From Scortum barcoo (Eukaryota > Chordata > Actinopteri > Centrarchiformes > Terapontidae): 64,000 nucleotides of DNA. Each line of letters opens with the position of its first letter. Within the stretch, counting starts at the first letter, position 1. A program made the position numbers and the translations under genes. Where the stretch lies: assembly GCA_023238725.1 (NCBI GenBank), contig CM041548.1, positions 16,575,752-16,639,751 on the forward strand, written 5' to 3'. The notes under the pieces are model-generated. The model worked only from the letters and a program-made list of their open reading frames with translations, was not told the origin of the DNA and did no database searches. Below are positions 52,861 to 64,000 of this stretch, piece by piece.

Positions 52861-54139
52861 CAACACCCCAGCTTGGAAGATTGACAAGCACTGTGTAGAC
52901 AAAGACTGGAAGCATGAAGGCAAAGAAAGATGCAGGCGTGTAATGACGCTGAAAGAAGGGTTTACACGAATCATTGGCTTTACTTTCCCGGCTTTATTGT
53001 CTCAAATGTCAGCAGCAGCAGCAGCAGCAGCACAGAGCCGAGGGTGTTTGTTTTTGTGTTCTCACACCTTTGGATTTATGTGTGTAGGTGGATTAGTTAT
53101 CTATGCATTAGTGTTTGCAGGAGGCTGGCTTTATTTCCCAGCGCATATTACCAGCGATTACCCATCAGTCCTGTTGCAGCGGCTGAGATGACAGCCCAGC
53201 GAGAGAGCTGCAGGATGACACAAACACACACAGCGAGACAGCCAGCGTGGCCGACCCAGGGGAAGCTGGGGCCGTGTGATGGAGGAGAGAGGCGTGCAGT
53301 GTGAGGCCAAGTTAAACGATCTCAGAGACGCTGGCTCTCCTCGGGAGGCTAAATGGCCATCTGTGATCCTGCACACACAGGCTGGCTCCGCTCCCACCTT
53401 CAGCTCCTCCCTTTTCCATCGGCCTGATTGAGGGTCTATACTTCACCCTCAAACACATCTTATTTAAAGCAGCTATAATCCATATTTTTACGATAAAAAA
53501 AGTGTACCAATGTGAAAACAATGTGACAAACCTAACTCTAACTCTTTATGAAGCTTTATAGAGTTTAAGCTGATTGGGGTTTAATTCAATTATACTGTTT
53601 TTGTTTACTTTCATCATTCTCAGATTGTTTTTGGCCTCAGAATGGTTTTCAGTAAAAATAGCTCTGAAAACTTGTTGTACTCTGCTCAGCATCAAACGGC
53701 AGACAAACACAGTTAGAGATTAGCTGGTGAATGCAGTGAAGCATTTAGCAGCCAGAGACTAAAGATTTCCCTCAGGAGTTGGCAGAGACTAAAAACAGAG
53801 AAAAAAGAGTTCAAATGAATGATGATGTTGCTCCGTAACTGGAGAATGTGTAAATGAACAGACATTCTCTAACAAGTTTGGTATATATCAAATTAAAAGG
53901 TGATAATTTGTCAAACAAACAAACGTTAAAGACGTTAAAGAAGATGTAAAAGATTTAAGAAAGTCATAATGACGGTGTGAAAGAGCAGTGAAAAATAGAT
54001 TATAAAATCAGAGATGTAAAGACATAACAAATATAGTATACAGTCAAATTTAAAATGCCAGATCAAGAGGGCAGTATGGGATAACAATTATCTTCATGTG
54101 ACACATGTACAGTGAAACTAATGTAAGAAAACAATCCTG

Positions 54140-54570
54140 ATGTCAAATGCTATCATCAGCATGTTTACCATGGATGTATTGAGTGAGCTTTTATAATACA
54201 AACACGTTTACTCTGCTCTCTTTCTTAGTTAGCGTGCTAAACACAAAGTACGGCTGAAGCTGATGGGTTGTCATTAGTTTAGTGGGTATTAAGCTATAAG
54301 TTAATGAGTAAAACGTGCACAATTTACTAAAAAAGTGAAAACAAAAACACAGATGTGACCACTTGACCTGCACTTTGACCTGTTGGTGTAGCTGGATGGA
54401 AAATGAGAGGTTATTTTGATTAATCCTGAGAGGAACATGAATTTCCAAACAACATTTATTTGCAATCCATCCAATAGTTGTTGATTTTTTTTAAAACTTA
54501 AATCCACAACCTCATAGTCCTGCTGGAGGAACAGTCAGTATTATAATTTATCTCCTGGGGAGCATGACCA
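54140..54570. repeat. Family D repeat
   Basis: It combines the 'gctgatgggttgtcattagt' section and the 'gcaatccatccaatagttgt' section of the family in the expected order. Confidence 0.5.
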
Positions 54571-54636
54571 ACACGTTGTAGCATGCTTTAATTAAGATCT
54601 GCACAAAATATGAGCTGCCTGGACGGAGAGGAGTAA

Positions 54637-54750
54637 TCATTTTAACGTGCTGCGGATGAGGCCCGGAAACACAGCGTCAAAATGAACTGCTGTGAAACAC
54701 AAACCCGCGATGATTAAACACAAGATAGTGATAGAGATACTGTAGTTCAT
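54637..54750 (-). CDS. Speculative 37-residue membrane or secreted peptide ORF
   Basis: The frame starts at the ATG at 54748-54750 with a hydrophobic stretch SISITILCLIIAGLCF followed by a short polar-to-mixed tail, resembling a signal peptide or single membrane helix. A pyrimidine-rich tract ending in 'ctgtcag' immediately precedes it, so it could equally be a last exon. The downstream AATAAA (54454-54459) lies in a family D repeat. I recognise no homologue and there is no independent evidence of translation. Confidence 0.15.
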   Translation of the reverse strand: MNYSISITILCLIIAGLCFTAVHFDAVFPGLIRSTLK

Positions 54751-54804
54751 GTTCTGACAGAGAGAAGAAAAAGAGAGGCGGAGGGGGAGGGAAACCGGGG
54801 CAAC

Positions 54805-54813
54805 TATAAATAG
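54805..54813 (+). promoter_or_regulatory. TATA-box match (TATAAATAG)
   Basis: A canonical TATAAATAG in plus orientation is embedded in GC- and GA-rich sequence, unlike its AT-rich surroundings. Read on the minus strand it is a weaker CTATTTATA. No plus-strand coding exon was found downstream. Confidence 0.3.
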
Positions 54814-55439
54814 CACTTTAGTGACGAGGGGAGCGAGGAAAGGCCACAGAGACTGAGAGGATGGAGGGAGACTGAGGAGGAGAAAAAAAAAAGGAGACGC
54901 CACCTTCACCGACGCATCGTTCACATCCCCAAAATTATTCTTTTATTCATTACTCAAACAACTGAAGTCAGAAACAACCAAACATCGCAAGTGCAGCCAT
55001 GAACATAATTATAATAATAAACCCCAAGAGAACCACATGTACACAGGTAAATTTTTTTTGGCTCTTTGAACAAGCGACCCGTTGCATTTACAAGCTCAAA
55101 AACAAACAAACAAATAATAAATAAATAAAACGCATCTCCCAGCTGTGTAATAAACAGCCTTGCATGTCGCCTATCAGAAAGCATACAGGGAGACGCAGCC
55201 TATAAACTCCATATAAAGATATGCTCGGAGTGACTCTATTCAGTAGACACACACTCACTGCCAGAGCCTTCTGTACAATAATAATAATAATAATACTAAA
55301 ACAGCACTTCATTTACTCTTTTAACACTGAAATATCACTGTGTCAATATAAGGACAGGGCCTGTATTTATCAAACGGCTAAAAGTGTTTTTTAATCACCA
55401 GCCTCAATACTTTAACACTTTGTAAAGTATGATAATTTA

Positions 55440-55890
55440 CACTTTCTCGCTGAGGTTTAGACGAGAAGACCGACCCTGCTCTCATTTTTCTGCAGTTAAT
55501 ACGAAGCTACAACAGGAAGCTTGTTAGCTTAGCTTAGCTTAGCTTAGCAACAGGGAGGAAATATTTAGCCTGGCTTTGTCCAAATGTAATAAAATCCATC
55601 TATCAGCACCTCTAAAGCTCACTAATTAACAAGTTATTTTTATTTTCTTAATATGTACAAGGACTGTAGTGTAAAAACAACTATTTGTAGAGGCCAGACG
55701 GTGGATTTTGTTTCTGATGGACAGAGGCCGGCCAGCTAGCTGTTTCCCCTTGTTTCCAGTCTTTGTGCTAAGCTAAGCTAACTGTCTCTTAGCTTTGTAT
55801 TAATTGCACAGCCATGAGAGTGGCATCAACCTTCTCGTCTAACTCTTAGGAAGAAAGCAAATAAACTTATTGCCCAAAATGCCGAACTAT
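55440..55890. mobile_element. Fold-back family B (MITE-like) element
   Basis: The left arm (gaggtttagacgagaag, then gttagcttagcttagcttag) and the right arm (tgctaagctaagctaactg, then cttctcgtctaactctta) are inverted copies flanking a central 'cagcacctctaaagctcact' section. The right end 'caaaatgccgaactattgct' matches the terminal repeat of the 4.5-kb copy. No coding capacity. Confidence 0.65.
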
Positions 55891-58247
55891 TGCTTTAAGA
55901 ATAAAAGCTATTTATCCAAAAACTGCTCTTCAATTTTAGTTATGTTAGTACAGAAACGGGTGAGGGGTTTTGGAGCGATTATATCATTACTCCTAATGAA
56001 TAATATGTTATCTGAAGCAGTAATAATAATTCAGAATAGGGCCATTTTAGCCTGTTATTGCTCCAGTTTTCTATATACTATAAATACAGTAAATTGTAAC
56101 TAATTTAATTAGTAATTGTTATGAGAGATATTACAGATTTCACACAATAAAATAAACTTTAAAGAAATTTGAATATGTTTTGGCTGAAAAACTCCTCACT
56201 ATGTAAAATGTAAGATTGTTTTTCCAGTGATCACGTGAGGGCTAATATAAATGAGGAAGTCACTTGATAAATGTCTCTTATTCTTCCCACTCAGCAAATA
56301 AATTTTTTTCTTACCACTGAGTTGGCTTTTAGAAACTTTCTGAAGTTTTAAAAGTTTGATAAATACGCACCCAGATGTGTACAATGTACTTAATATTACA
56401 CATTAGTGATACTCAAATGCAATAAATAATAAGAATGATAATATATAAACTACAGAATAAACTGTATTTATACTGTTTCTATTTGTGTTCATTGTCAACA
56501 AACATAATTTTCATATTTTTTTAATATCGCTGTATAATTCTATTAAAAATAGCATCATCATAGAGATCAACAGAGGAAAGAAGGGAGCAGAAAGGTTATA
56601 TTAATAGGTCCAATAACTCATGTTGACAGACAAAAAAGAGAGAGAAAGGGGACCAGAGGAAAGATTTCATAGAGCGGAAAGTGCTACAATACAGTATAGG
56701 CATTAATATTTTCTCTCTCTCCTATTGGAAACATTCATTTTCAGTCCTCCCATAACCCCAGCAACGTCGCATAATAGTTCATACTGTAATGTTACAGCTC
56801 TTACAAACAGCAGCACACCTGCCGCTCAGAGCTACGCTACATTATGGAAACCACTGAACCCTGACTCGTTGTGTTACACCAGCGAAACAGCGTTACAGGA
56901 GCTCATAGCCGCACATCTAGCCTCGATATTTCAGACAAATGGAAACAAACTGAGGATGACATGCAGGGTTATGTTGCCTCATAAGTCTAACGTTGCTCTA
57001 AGGTTTCATATACAGTGTCTGATTGATTAAATAGCTAAGAGATGTGCAACACAAAATAGGCCGATACAGTTCTAAAATACCTGCAAAAAACAACATTTGC
57101 AAACCTAAAATGTTCAAATACTTATCATCTAAGTTGTCTCTTTTTCTTGTTTTAAAGTTAGCTTGTTCAATATTTTTGAAAAATACTGTACCACACACTT
57201 CTAGACATTTTAGGAAATATTCCCACCAACAGCTGGGAGACAAGCGATTCTTGCACTGGACGCCCATTAGCTTAAATTTATATTCACCATGCACTATAAG
57301 AACTATGTATGTAAGCGGCTGCATCATTTTATCTCGTTACTACAAAGTGCAATATCATCAAATATCAAATATAAGCCAATTTCAAAGTGTCAGATAGCTG
57401 CAATAAATTTGTGATATACTGTAAATTACAGCAGACAAACTCAGTCCACGGGCAGATACTGAATAAATTAATAAATAACAGATTTTAAATAAATTAACAA
57501 ACATGTAATTAATAAATTATGGATTTTTAGATGGATCTCATCCAGCTAAAAGGTTCATGTAACACACAAACAACCAATCTCAAATAAATACTGTACGTGT
57601 TTGGTTACATCAGACTCTCTGTCAGTCTCCATTTGGTGTGTTAAATGCGTATTGATCACCTCTCACTTTAAATCAGTTTGACAGTCCAAGTGTATCAGCA
57701 ATAATAATAATACTACTCTGTAAATCAACGTGGTTTCAACATGGCTTGTTTTTTTTTTTTTTTAAGAGAACACACGAATACTTGTGAGACTAAAAATGTG
57801 CATTTAACTATCCTAAAAATAACTCGTGTGGACCCATCTAGTGGGTTTTGTGGTTGGAATATGTAAAACTGAAACACACAGTGACCTATCCTCTCATCTA
57901 ACTACATCATCCGTATGAATTAATCAGCATCAAATGAATTGTTAATGCGAGGAGCTTTGTATCTCTCTTGCAGCTCATATCCCAGTGTAAATATTAAGCG
58001 GGCTCTGTGCTAACAGCAATACTGGACCTCATTTGACAGCTGCTCGTATTTGGCGTTTGAACATCAGCTGTGACTGGTTGTATTTGGTCGTCGGTGTGTG
58101 TTTGATGGCAGCAGGTTAGGTCAGTCAGTGCTATGTGTAATGTGTGAGTGTGTGTGTGTGTGTAGTAGCTGTACAGAGGGCAAACAATGCAATAGCAGTT
58201 TTGGTGCATGTTTAGTGCTCCTATTTCCACCAAATGATTGAGAGTAG

Positions 58248-61200
58248 TTAGCTAGCTAATATTTGCCATGATTTCCCATCTGTCTGACACTGCGTGGAGT
58301 TACGGCTCCCAGTCGTCGTAAATGCGTGGTGCTGCGAGGCGATGATGACTACCACGGTGAGGATGGTGCACAGCACAATGGACGCGATGCCAACAGCCAG
58401 GCTGATGAAGGAGAAGTTGCGTGCCTCACGTGAGGCTATTTCCGCCGTCACCATGTCCCCTCTGGCTATCGCCGTACGCACCTAAGTGATGCAGGAGGGA
58501 GGGGATGGGTGTGTGGGAGAGAGGAGAAATTAGAATAAATGTTATATAACAATAAGATGCACGAGTGGGAGCAGGAGAGAATCCAAAACACCATGAATGG
58601 ATCGATTTCACTGCAGCACAGCCTGAATGTGCAGAAAGAGGCCACTCCGCACAACATTAACACAGCATAACAACATATACAGCTCCAACCGGTGGGTCCA
58701 CGCCTTGTCAGCTCAACTCAACTCAAAGCCAGCTGAGCAGGCCCAGAGGAAAAAATCCATTCTATCCCGTTGCACCGACAATGGTGCAGTTACGTAATGC
58801 GGTCTGTTGTGTGCATGTTGGTCAGCAAAGTCTGCCGTTACAGAGGCAAACAACAGGCATCATGAAGTCTGAGAGCCACCAGACCGAGCCTTTATATTTC
58901 CAACATCACGCTCAACTTAACTTGTTGGTAAATAACACCAGTGAAGGGCTTGTAAAAGAGCAAACGGTGCCTTTAAATGCAGAGGTCATATAGGTGACAT
59001 TGCTGAAAGTATAAAAGGTGCACTGAGCAAGATAAGTTCTCTTTAAATGTGTAATATAAATTCTGACATTACAGAGGCTGTTTCCTTCTGCACTTCTGCA
59101 TTTGTCCTGATTCTGCATAGTTAGAAGTTAATGTTTAGTAGGTTTAATGTTGTACCATGTTGTTCATCTTAGTTTAGCATGTTATCATGCAAACATTTGC
59201 TGATTACCACTGAACACAAAGTAGCCCACAGCTGACAATGACGGGAATGTCTTTTGTCTTCCACATAATTGGACATAAACCAAAAGGAAAATTTGAAGGG
59301 ATTAGGCTAAGGGTAAAGTTAAAGGTGTAGTCTTCAATTCTAATCCAATGCACTTTTTGTCACGTTCATTGAATATTGAATAAAAGTCCAGTGTTCATAC
59401 GCAGCCCTGGATCTGTAAATGGGAAACAAACGGAGCGCATTAGACCGTCCTCATTTCCAAGTCATCATTATACCAGAATAAACTGATTTTGCTGTTATTT
59501 AATTGCAATAAACTGTTCAAAAATACCAAAATAATTACATCATGATGAGTACTTGTTTTAAGTCTGAATTCATTCTTTGTCAGGTTTGTCCGCAAGACAA
59601 CATGCAAACAACTTTTTAAATCCAAATAACATAATCTAAATTAGGCATAAATACGGCAGCGATATTATTGTTTAAACACATGGATATTCACAAAATAACT
59701 ACATCATGATGCTGGTTGAGGACTCTCCAGAATCACAGACTCCACCTTTAAGAAATCTCCAGAGTTACTCTAGTTCATCCTCAGGGGAACGAGGATGTGT
59801 GTAACAGATTTTATGGCAGTTAATTCTAAAGTTGTCAATACATTTCACTCAAAAACAGAAATGTCAACCTCATGGTGGCGCTATAGGAAACATCAGGGGC
59901 TCACCAAAGTCAATAGGATTCATCCTGCAGGGAAGATGAATGTCTGTACAAAATTTCATACTGCTGAAATATTGCCAACCATAAGGCCATGCTGCTAGTG
60001 TGACTGAAATCTATTCCTAATTCCTAACGTGACTAAAATAACCGTATCTTACTTTTCTGCATACTTCTAAAAGGCCAGTTCATTCCTGAAAATAAAATTA
60101 CTTTAGGATGCATTTACATTACAAAGTCTCAGATAAAGGCGACATTATGTTAATAAAACCCAAAGATCAAAAGATGCGACGGTCACCTGCACTGCTTTGA
60201 TGATCGCGATGATGCCTGTGGGCCAGAAGCAGCAGACGGTGGTGAGCACGGCGATGGGCAGGTAGTCGTGTGGCGGTCGACGGTCCATTAGGGTGATGCT
60301 GGGGGGCATTTGCATGGGATGAATCTGGCCTGGTGGGATCGCTGGGTGGCCTCCTGTGGCTGGCATGTAGGGTTGACCCTGAGCGGAGGGAGAGGAGACG
60401 ACAGAAAGTCTTTTTAAACCTGTTGTAAAAGGGGAGGACAGTATTACATTTGCATCCATTAAAGAGTCGAGTCTGAGCTTCATCAGCAGTGTGACAAGAA
60501 ACTTCTGAAAAATTTGTGAGGTGGCACGCAGCCTGCAAGATTAGTAGATTTTTTTCCTTGATAATATTTTGCCAACCTCATGTGCACAAGATTATATTTA
60601 CACAAATGTAAATTAGACACTGTCTGGGATTTTAAATATTTATTTCATTAAAAAATACTGACGATGTGGAGAGGATTACACCACAGCTCTAGTTTTCAAT
60701 TTAGTTCATTTGGTAGTGAGAGCAGCTGCACCGAGAAGTTGTTTGATGAGTCACAGTCACATTTTGGGGTCTACTTTAACCACTTTCTGTTTACTTTTGC
60801 GGGTAGTGTGAGCGGTTTCATGTACTAATGTGTAAACATGTGCAGCTCTGAAAATGTATGAATAACTAAAGGCACTTATTAACAACCTCTCACATCACAC
60901 CCTGCATATTTCCATGAACTGTGAGCCGCTCAACCGAACACTGATGCTCCCCTCTCAAGCGTTCCTATTTCAGAGTTGTTTTGCTTTTTTTATGCTTTTA
61001 ATAGATAGCCAACAGCAGAGAGATGGCAGGAAATTAGTTGTTAGCGACATGAGGAATGACATGCAACAAAAGATGTGAACCAAGGACTGTGCCTTAACCC
61101 TGAGGCCACCATGGCACCCCAGATGGTCGTGTTTTAACAGTTTTTAGAGTCCTGGAGAGGCACAACTCTCAAGTAAAATGACAAACATTTGACAAAAAGA

Positions 61201-62219
61201 TTTCATTATTTTGCATGGCAGAAGTGCTTTTCCGTCTTGTTAATCATCTTTTAACCCACTCAGATTTATCAGTTGACCTTTCCCACCTCAGGTTGGAGAC
61301 CACAGATGAGGATGTTAATTCTACTTCCTTCTAATTCTAAAAGTTATTGATGCCATTTGCAAAACAATGAGTAATTTTCATCATTAAAATTGAAACAGAA
61401 TTTGTCTAGAAGCTCTAGCAGTACTGGCTGCTGCCACATTTCATGCCAGTGAGATAAAAACAAGATAATATAACAAATTTATCATTTATATGTTTTAAAG
61501 TTTGACAAAGGTTATAGTTTATTTTATGGGTTTGACATTTTTAGAACATTTTTTTAGGTAAGTTCCTGGAAGAATTATTGAATTTTGTACTAATTAAAAT
61601 TAAATGGAGACATTGTTTAACTGGTAGATATCTAGTTAATTAATGGCACAGGAAATAACCAAGATGTCTGCATTTTCCCTTTAATTGGCACAGTTGTTTC
61701 CAAGAAACGTCCTACGAAATTATAATCAATAAAGCGTTATATTAATTAAATAAATGTGAAGGATGGAAAACACAACAACTCTTCTCTGTAATATGAGGTG
61801 GAAAGAAATCTACAGAAATCTGATCACAGTTTAGCATAATTCTGCAGCAGACCTGTCAGACCTGTGAAATCTCTGACTCACCGATGCCATGGGGTAGACG
61901 GGTACGTAAGCCGTGCAGGGCTGCAGTTGAAGCGGGTAGCCCGGGTGGAGGTATCCTACAGGGGGGTGAGGCAAGGTGCTTCCAGGGCCCTGGGTCTGGA
62001 CTGCGTAGCCTTGCGGGGCCCCCTGTGGTCCCAGCGGGCCGCAGTGGAACTGGGTTTCTTGGAGATATCCCTCTGAGCCCGGAGGAGGAGGTGGAGGAGG
62101 GTAGTTGGGTTGGGTGCCCGGTGCAGGCTGCATGTTGGGGTGCTGGGGTACATTAGGGTCTTGTGGGCCGGGGAGGTACGGAGGAGGCTGCATGGTCTGA
62201 CGGCCGGAGTCATCAAGAC
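58248..62219 (-). CDS. PRRT1: Proline-rich transmembrane protein 1 (SynDIG4), 5' end missing, apparent 3' frameshift
   Basis: PRRT1/SynDIG4 is a dispanin-fold membrane protein associated with AMPA receptors at synapses. Three exons are present: 61882-62219, 60187-60378 and 58248-58481. A proline-rich cytoplasmic part includes PGYPLQLQPCTAYVPVYP and is followed by the conserved RRPPHDYLPIAVLTTVCCFW, TGIIAIIKAVQV, RTAIARGDMV, IASREARNFSFISLAVGIAS and a second membrane helix VLCTILTVVVIIAS. The first listed exon begins in phase 1 with (G)LDDS; human starts MSSEKSGLPDS, so a short first coding exon lies upstream, not found here and possibly beyond the window. As read, the protein ends in an unrelated 25-residue tail after SQHH. 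Another frame gives IYDDWEP* (stop 58300-58302), matching the human ENYWDP ending. Confidence 0.92.
59150..59290. repeat. Family D repeat fragment in PRRT1 intron
   Basis: It contains 'gcatgttatcatgcaaacat' and 'cacagctgacaatgacggga', related to the family copies at 1.4 and 54.2 kb. Confidence 0.45.
59770..60000. repeat. Family D repeat in PRRT1 intron
   Basis: It contains 'atggtggcgctataggaaac', 'caataggattcatcctgcag' and 'tctgtacaaaatttcatact', the family's usual 3' part. Confidence 0.55.
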
Positions 62220-63429
62220 CTGAGAGACGAAGAAGAAGAAGAGAAAGAAAAATAAAATGAGGTAGGAAAGATTTGGGAAAAAAAGCAGGTAGGAGAGGAG
62301 TCACAAATAGAAAAAGCAGAGGAAGAACAATAAAAGAAACAGAAGCGTGAGGGCATGTTATCTAACTCCAGCACTGTTACAGCACATTTGTCCGCATGTT
62401 GAATGTAATGTGTCTTATCTCAGCGCTGAGGGGGGGAAACAATTACACAGCTCCTCAGAAAGACTTCAACAAGCATTCACAAAGAAAGAAACCTGCTCAG
62501 TCTGTGTGCTAATGATGAAGGTGATTGACATTTTAACCTCCCACAGAAGAAAAGACCTTTTTCTCTTCTTCCCCTTCAAATCCTTCATTTATTATTAGTG
62601 GAAATGTCAAATTTCAGAGCTGGAGATCTTTATCTGATGGTCTGCCTGAAGCAAATATTATCCTTTACACTCCACCACATTTATCTGACAGCTTGCTTGT
62701 CAGATTAACATATTACATACAAAACATATGGTAATAATAATTTATGTAATATAATAATAAATGTAATAATAATACTTTTACACAACCTTTTTCACAGTGA
62801 CTCCTTAAAAACTGTGATTTTCAATCTGTATCTTGTCAGTGATCCTTGTTTCAAAATCATTTCCTCTTCTAACCTCATTTAATTTAAACATCTGTTTGAG
62901 GGTCAGTGAGGTTAAAATGACAAACAAATTCAGAAAAATGAAAGATTTTAGATTAGCTCACAAAATAAATATTAATCTGTGTGTTGTGTTGTCCTGTGTT
63001 TGGAACGTTTCTTGGCGTAAACCTTTGATCGGGGGCCAATTTGGAAGATATGTTCACAAACAGCAACTGACAAATCCTACTCACTCTACTTTTAAATGTA
63101 AATTTGAAGTCCTTGTGAGTTACTTGAATATTTTCCTGTCATGGCACTTTCACACATTCACTACATTGCAGAGTGAAATGTTGTAGTGTTAACTATCTGA
63201 CAGTTCACAAATTAAGATTTTTGAACACAAAGTTTTGCAGATAAATGTAATAATGTGATCTCAATAATCTGCATTTTCATGCAAAAACATTTTCTTTCTT
63301 AACAAATATCATTCTTCTTCTTCTTCCTCTTCTTAATAATCATTATCATGATTGTAATAATTAGATTTTTTTTTTAATTGTACTGTTGATTTGACTGGAT
63401 AATTGTAATGGCATTTCTCACGATTTTCA
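62220..63429. other. Upstream region / intron of PRRT1, no coding sequence recognised
   Basis: This should be the 5' intron of PRRT1. No minus-strand ATG exon ending in phase 1 with homology to MSSEKSG could be found. AT-rich runs dominate (for example 62750-62780). Confidence 0.45.
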
Positions 63430-63540
63430 GAACTTTTGCAAATCAAACAGCCAGTCGACTAATGGAGAAAATAATCCGAAGATTAATCCATAATGAAAAT
63501 AATCATTAATTGTAATATGATACAAAACAATTAAAAATTA
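63430..63540. repeat. Family C repeat
   Basis: The text 'aaacagccagtcgactaatg' and 'taatccataatgaaaataat' matches the 'cgactaatcattaacc' style of the copies at 32.7 kb. Confidence 0.4.
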
Positions 63541-63790
63541 GCTCCACCTCAACCGCAACAGTAAAATCCTGCTTTTACAGTAATGCATTAAAGATAATAA
63601 TAATAATCTACTTCAAATACTTTAAATTGTTTAAGTACATTTGCCTGATTATCCTTACATACTTTTACAAATGTTATATTTTCAGTACTTATAGTTATAA
63701 CAATATATTTATTAGTTATAACAGTATTTTTATTGAGTATTTAGTACTTTTACTTGAGTAAAGGGTCTAAGTACTTCCTCCACAGCTGGA
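63541..63790. repeat. Family A repeat
   Basis: It ends 'tacttttacttgagtaaagg' followed by 'gtctaagtacttcctccaca', the clearest example of the family's end in this window. It directly adjoins the family C copy. Confidence 0.6.
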
Positions 63791-63896
63791 AGAATCTGTC
63801 TGCTTTTGGACATGTGAACATTTCACGCTCACACCTCTGCTCCCTTTGTGTTTACTTAACATTGAAAATGACTGATAGGGTGTCGTGTTTTCACAG

Positions 63897-63987
63897 CGGG
63901 GAAGAGGCCGAAGTTACGGTGATCTACTCTGACAGGGACATGAGGAGGGAGGAGGACGAGGAGGAGGAGAGATGGAGATAGATGGAG
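63897..63987 (+). other. Possible plus-strand exon at the right edge
   Basis: A good acceptor (tgtcgtgttttcacag) precedes 63897 and a GAG|GTGAGG donor follows 63987. No frame is open through the whole interval. One frame encodes an acidic, exon-like run EEAEVTVIYSDRDM that meets TAG at 63979-63981. An ATG at 63972-63974 in another frame is open into the donor. It may be a 5'UTR/start exon or a terminal exon of a gene mostly outside the window, or chance. Confidence 0.2.
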
Positions 63988-64000
63988 GTGAGGATGGAAG

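Larger units (their letters stand above)
52861..58247. other. Intergenic DNA and probable PRRT1 3'UTR
   Basis: No established gene. A (CAG)7 run is at about 53010-53030, family D and B copies are listed separately, an (AAT)n run lies at about 55276-55295, and a possible small ORF with a nearby TATA box is at 54.6-54.8 kb. PRRT1 3'UTR must occupy the right end, but no nearby minus-strand AATAAA marks where it stops. Confidence 0.5.

Noticed and set aside
52781..53191. 136-residue plus-strand ORF
   Set aside because: The first part is family A repeat; the remainder includes a CAG run and has no recognisable family.

Overview
The window is nuclear DNA from a bony fish, probably a percomorph teleost. 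The evidence is vertebrate-type genes with many GT-AG introns, AT-rich intergenic DNA full of (CA)n, (TA)n and (ATT)n tracts, and several dispersed repeat families of a kind typical of teleost genomes. Nothing bacterial, viral or CRISPR-like was seen.

Five protein genes can be reconstructed exon by exon. Left to right they are CSNK2B (casein kinase 2 beta, minus, about 6.2-13.4 kb), PRRC2A/BAT2 (minus, 18.1 to about 32.3 kb), NEU1 (lysosomal sialidase, minus, 34.9-41.7 kb), TMEM268 (plus, 43.9-52.1 kb) and PRRT1/SynDIG4 (minus, 58.2 kb to beyond 62.2 kb, first coding exon not found). CSNK2B, PRRC2A, NEU1 and PRRT1 all belong to the human MHC class III block (6p21.3), so this is a fish class III-like segment. 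TMEM268 lies on 9q32 in human and is the odd neighbour and the only plus-strand gene. The genes do not form an operon or a single pathway: CSNK2B is a kinase regulatory subunit, PRRC2A an RNA-associated RGG/proline-rich protein, NEU1 a lysosomal hydrolase, TMEM268 a two-helix membrane protein and PRRT1 an AMPA-receptor-associated membrane protein.

The most useful observations are these. (1) Three single-base reading-frame disruptions in otherwise conserved coding sequence, two in the giant last exon of PRRC2A and one at the C-terminus of PRRT1, which look like assembly indels. (2) PRRC2A stops right after a conserved block and lacks the long C-terminal part of the human protein. (3) NEU1 intron 2 appears to use a GC donor next to a (TG)n microsatellite; three CLEAR-like E-boxes and a 36-bp-period minisatellite lie just upstream of the gene; and its C-terminus lacks the YXX-hydrophobic lysosomal signal of human NEU1. 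(4) TMEM268 has a two-codon first coding exon. (5) A possible small membrane or secreted peptide ORF lies near 54.7 kb and a possible plus-strand exon at the right edge.

The remainder (1-6.2 kb, 13.4-18 kb, 32.3-34.9 kb, 42-43.6 kb, 52.1-58.2 kb, 62.2-63.9 kb) is intergenic or UTR with dispersed repeats, here called families A-D for lack of a database search. No previously undescribed biological system is evident.
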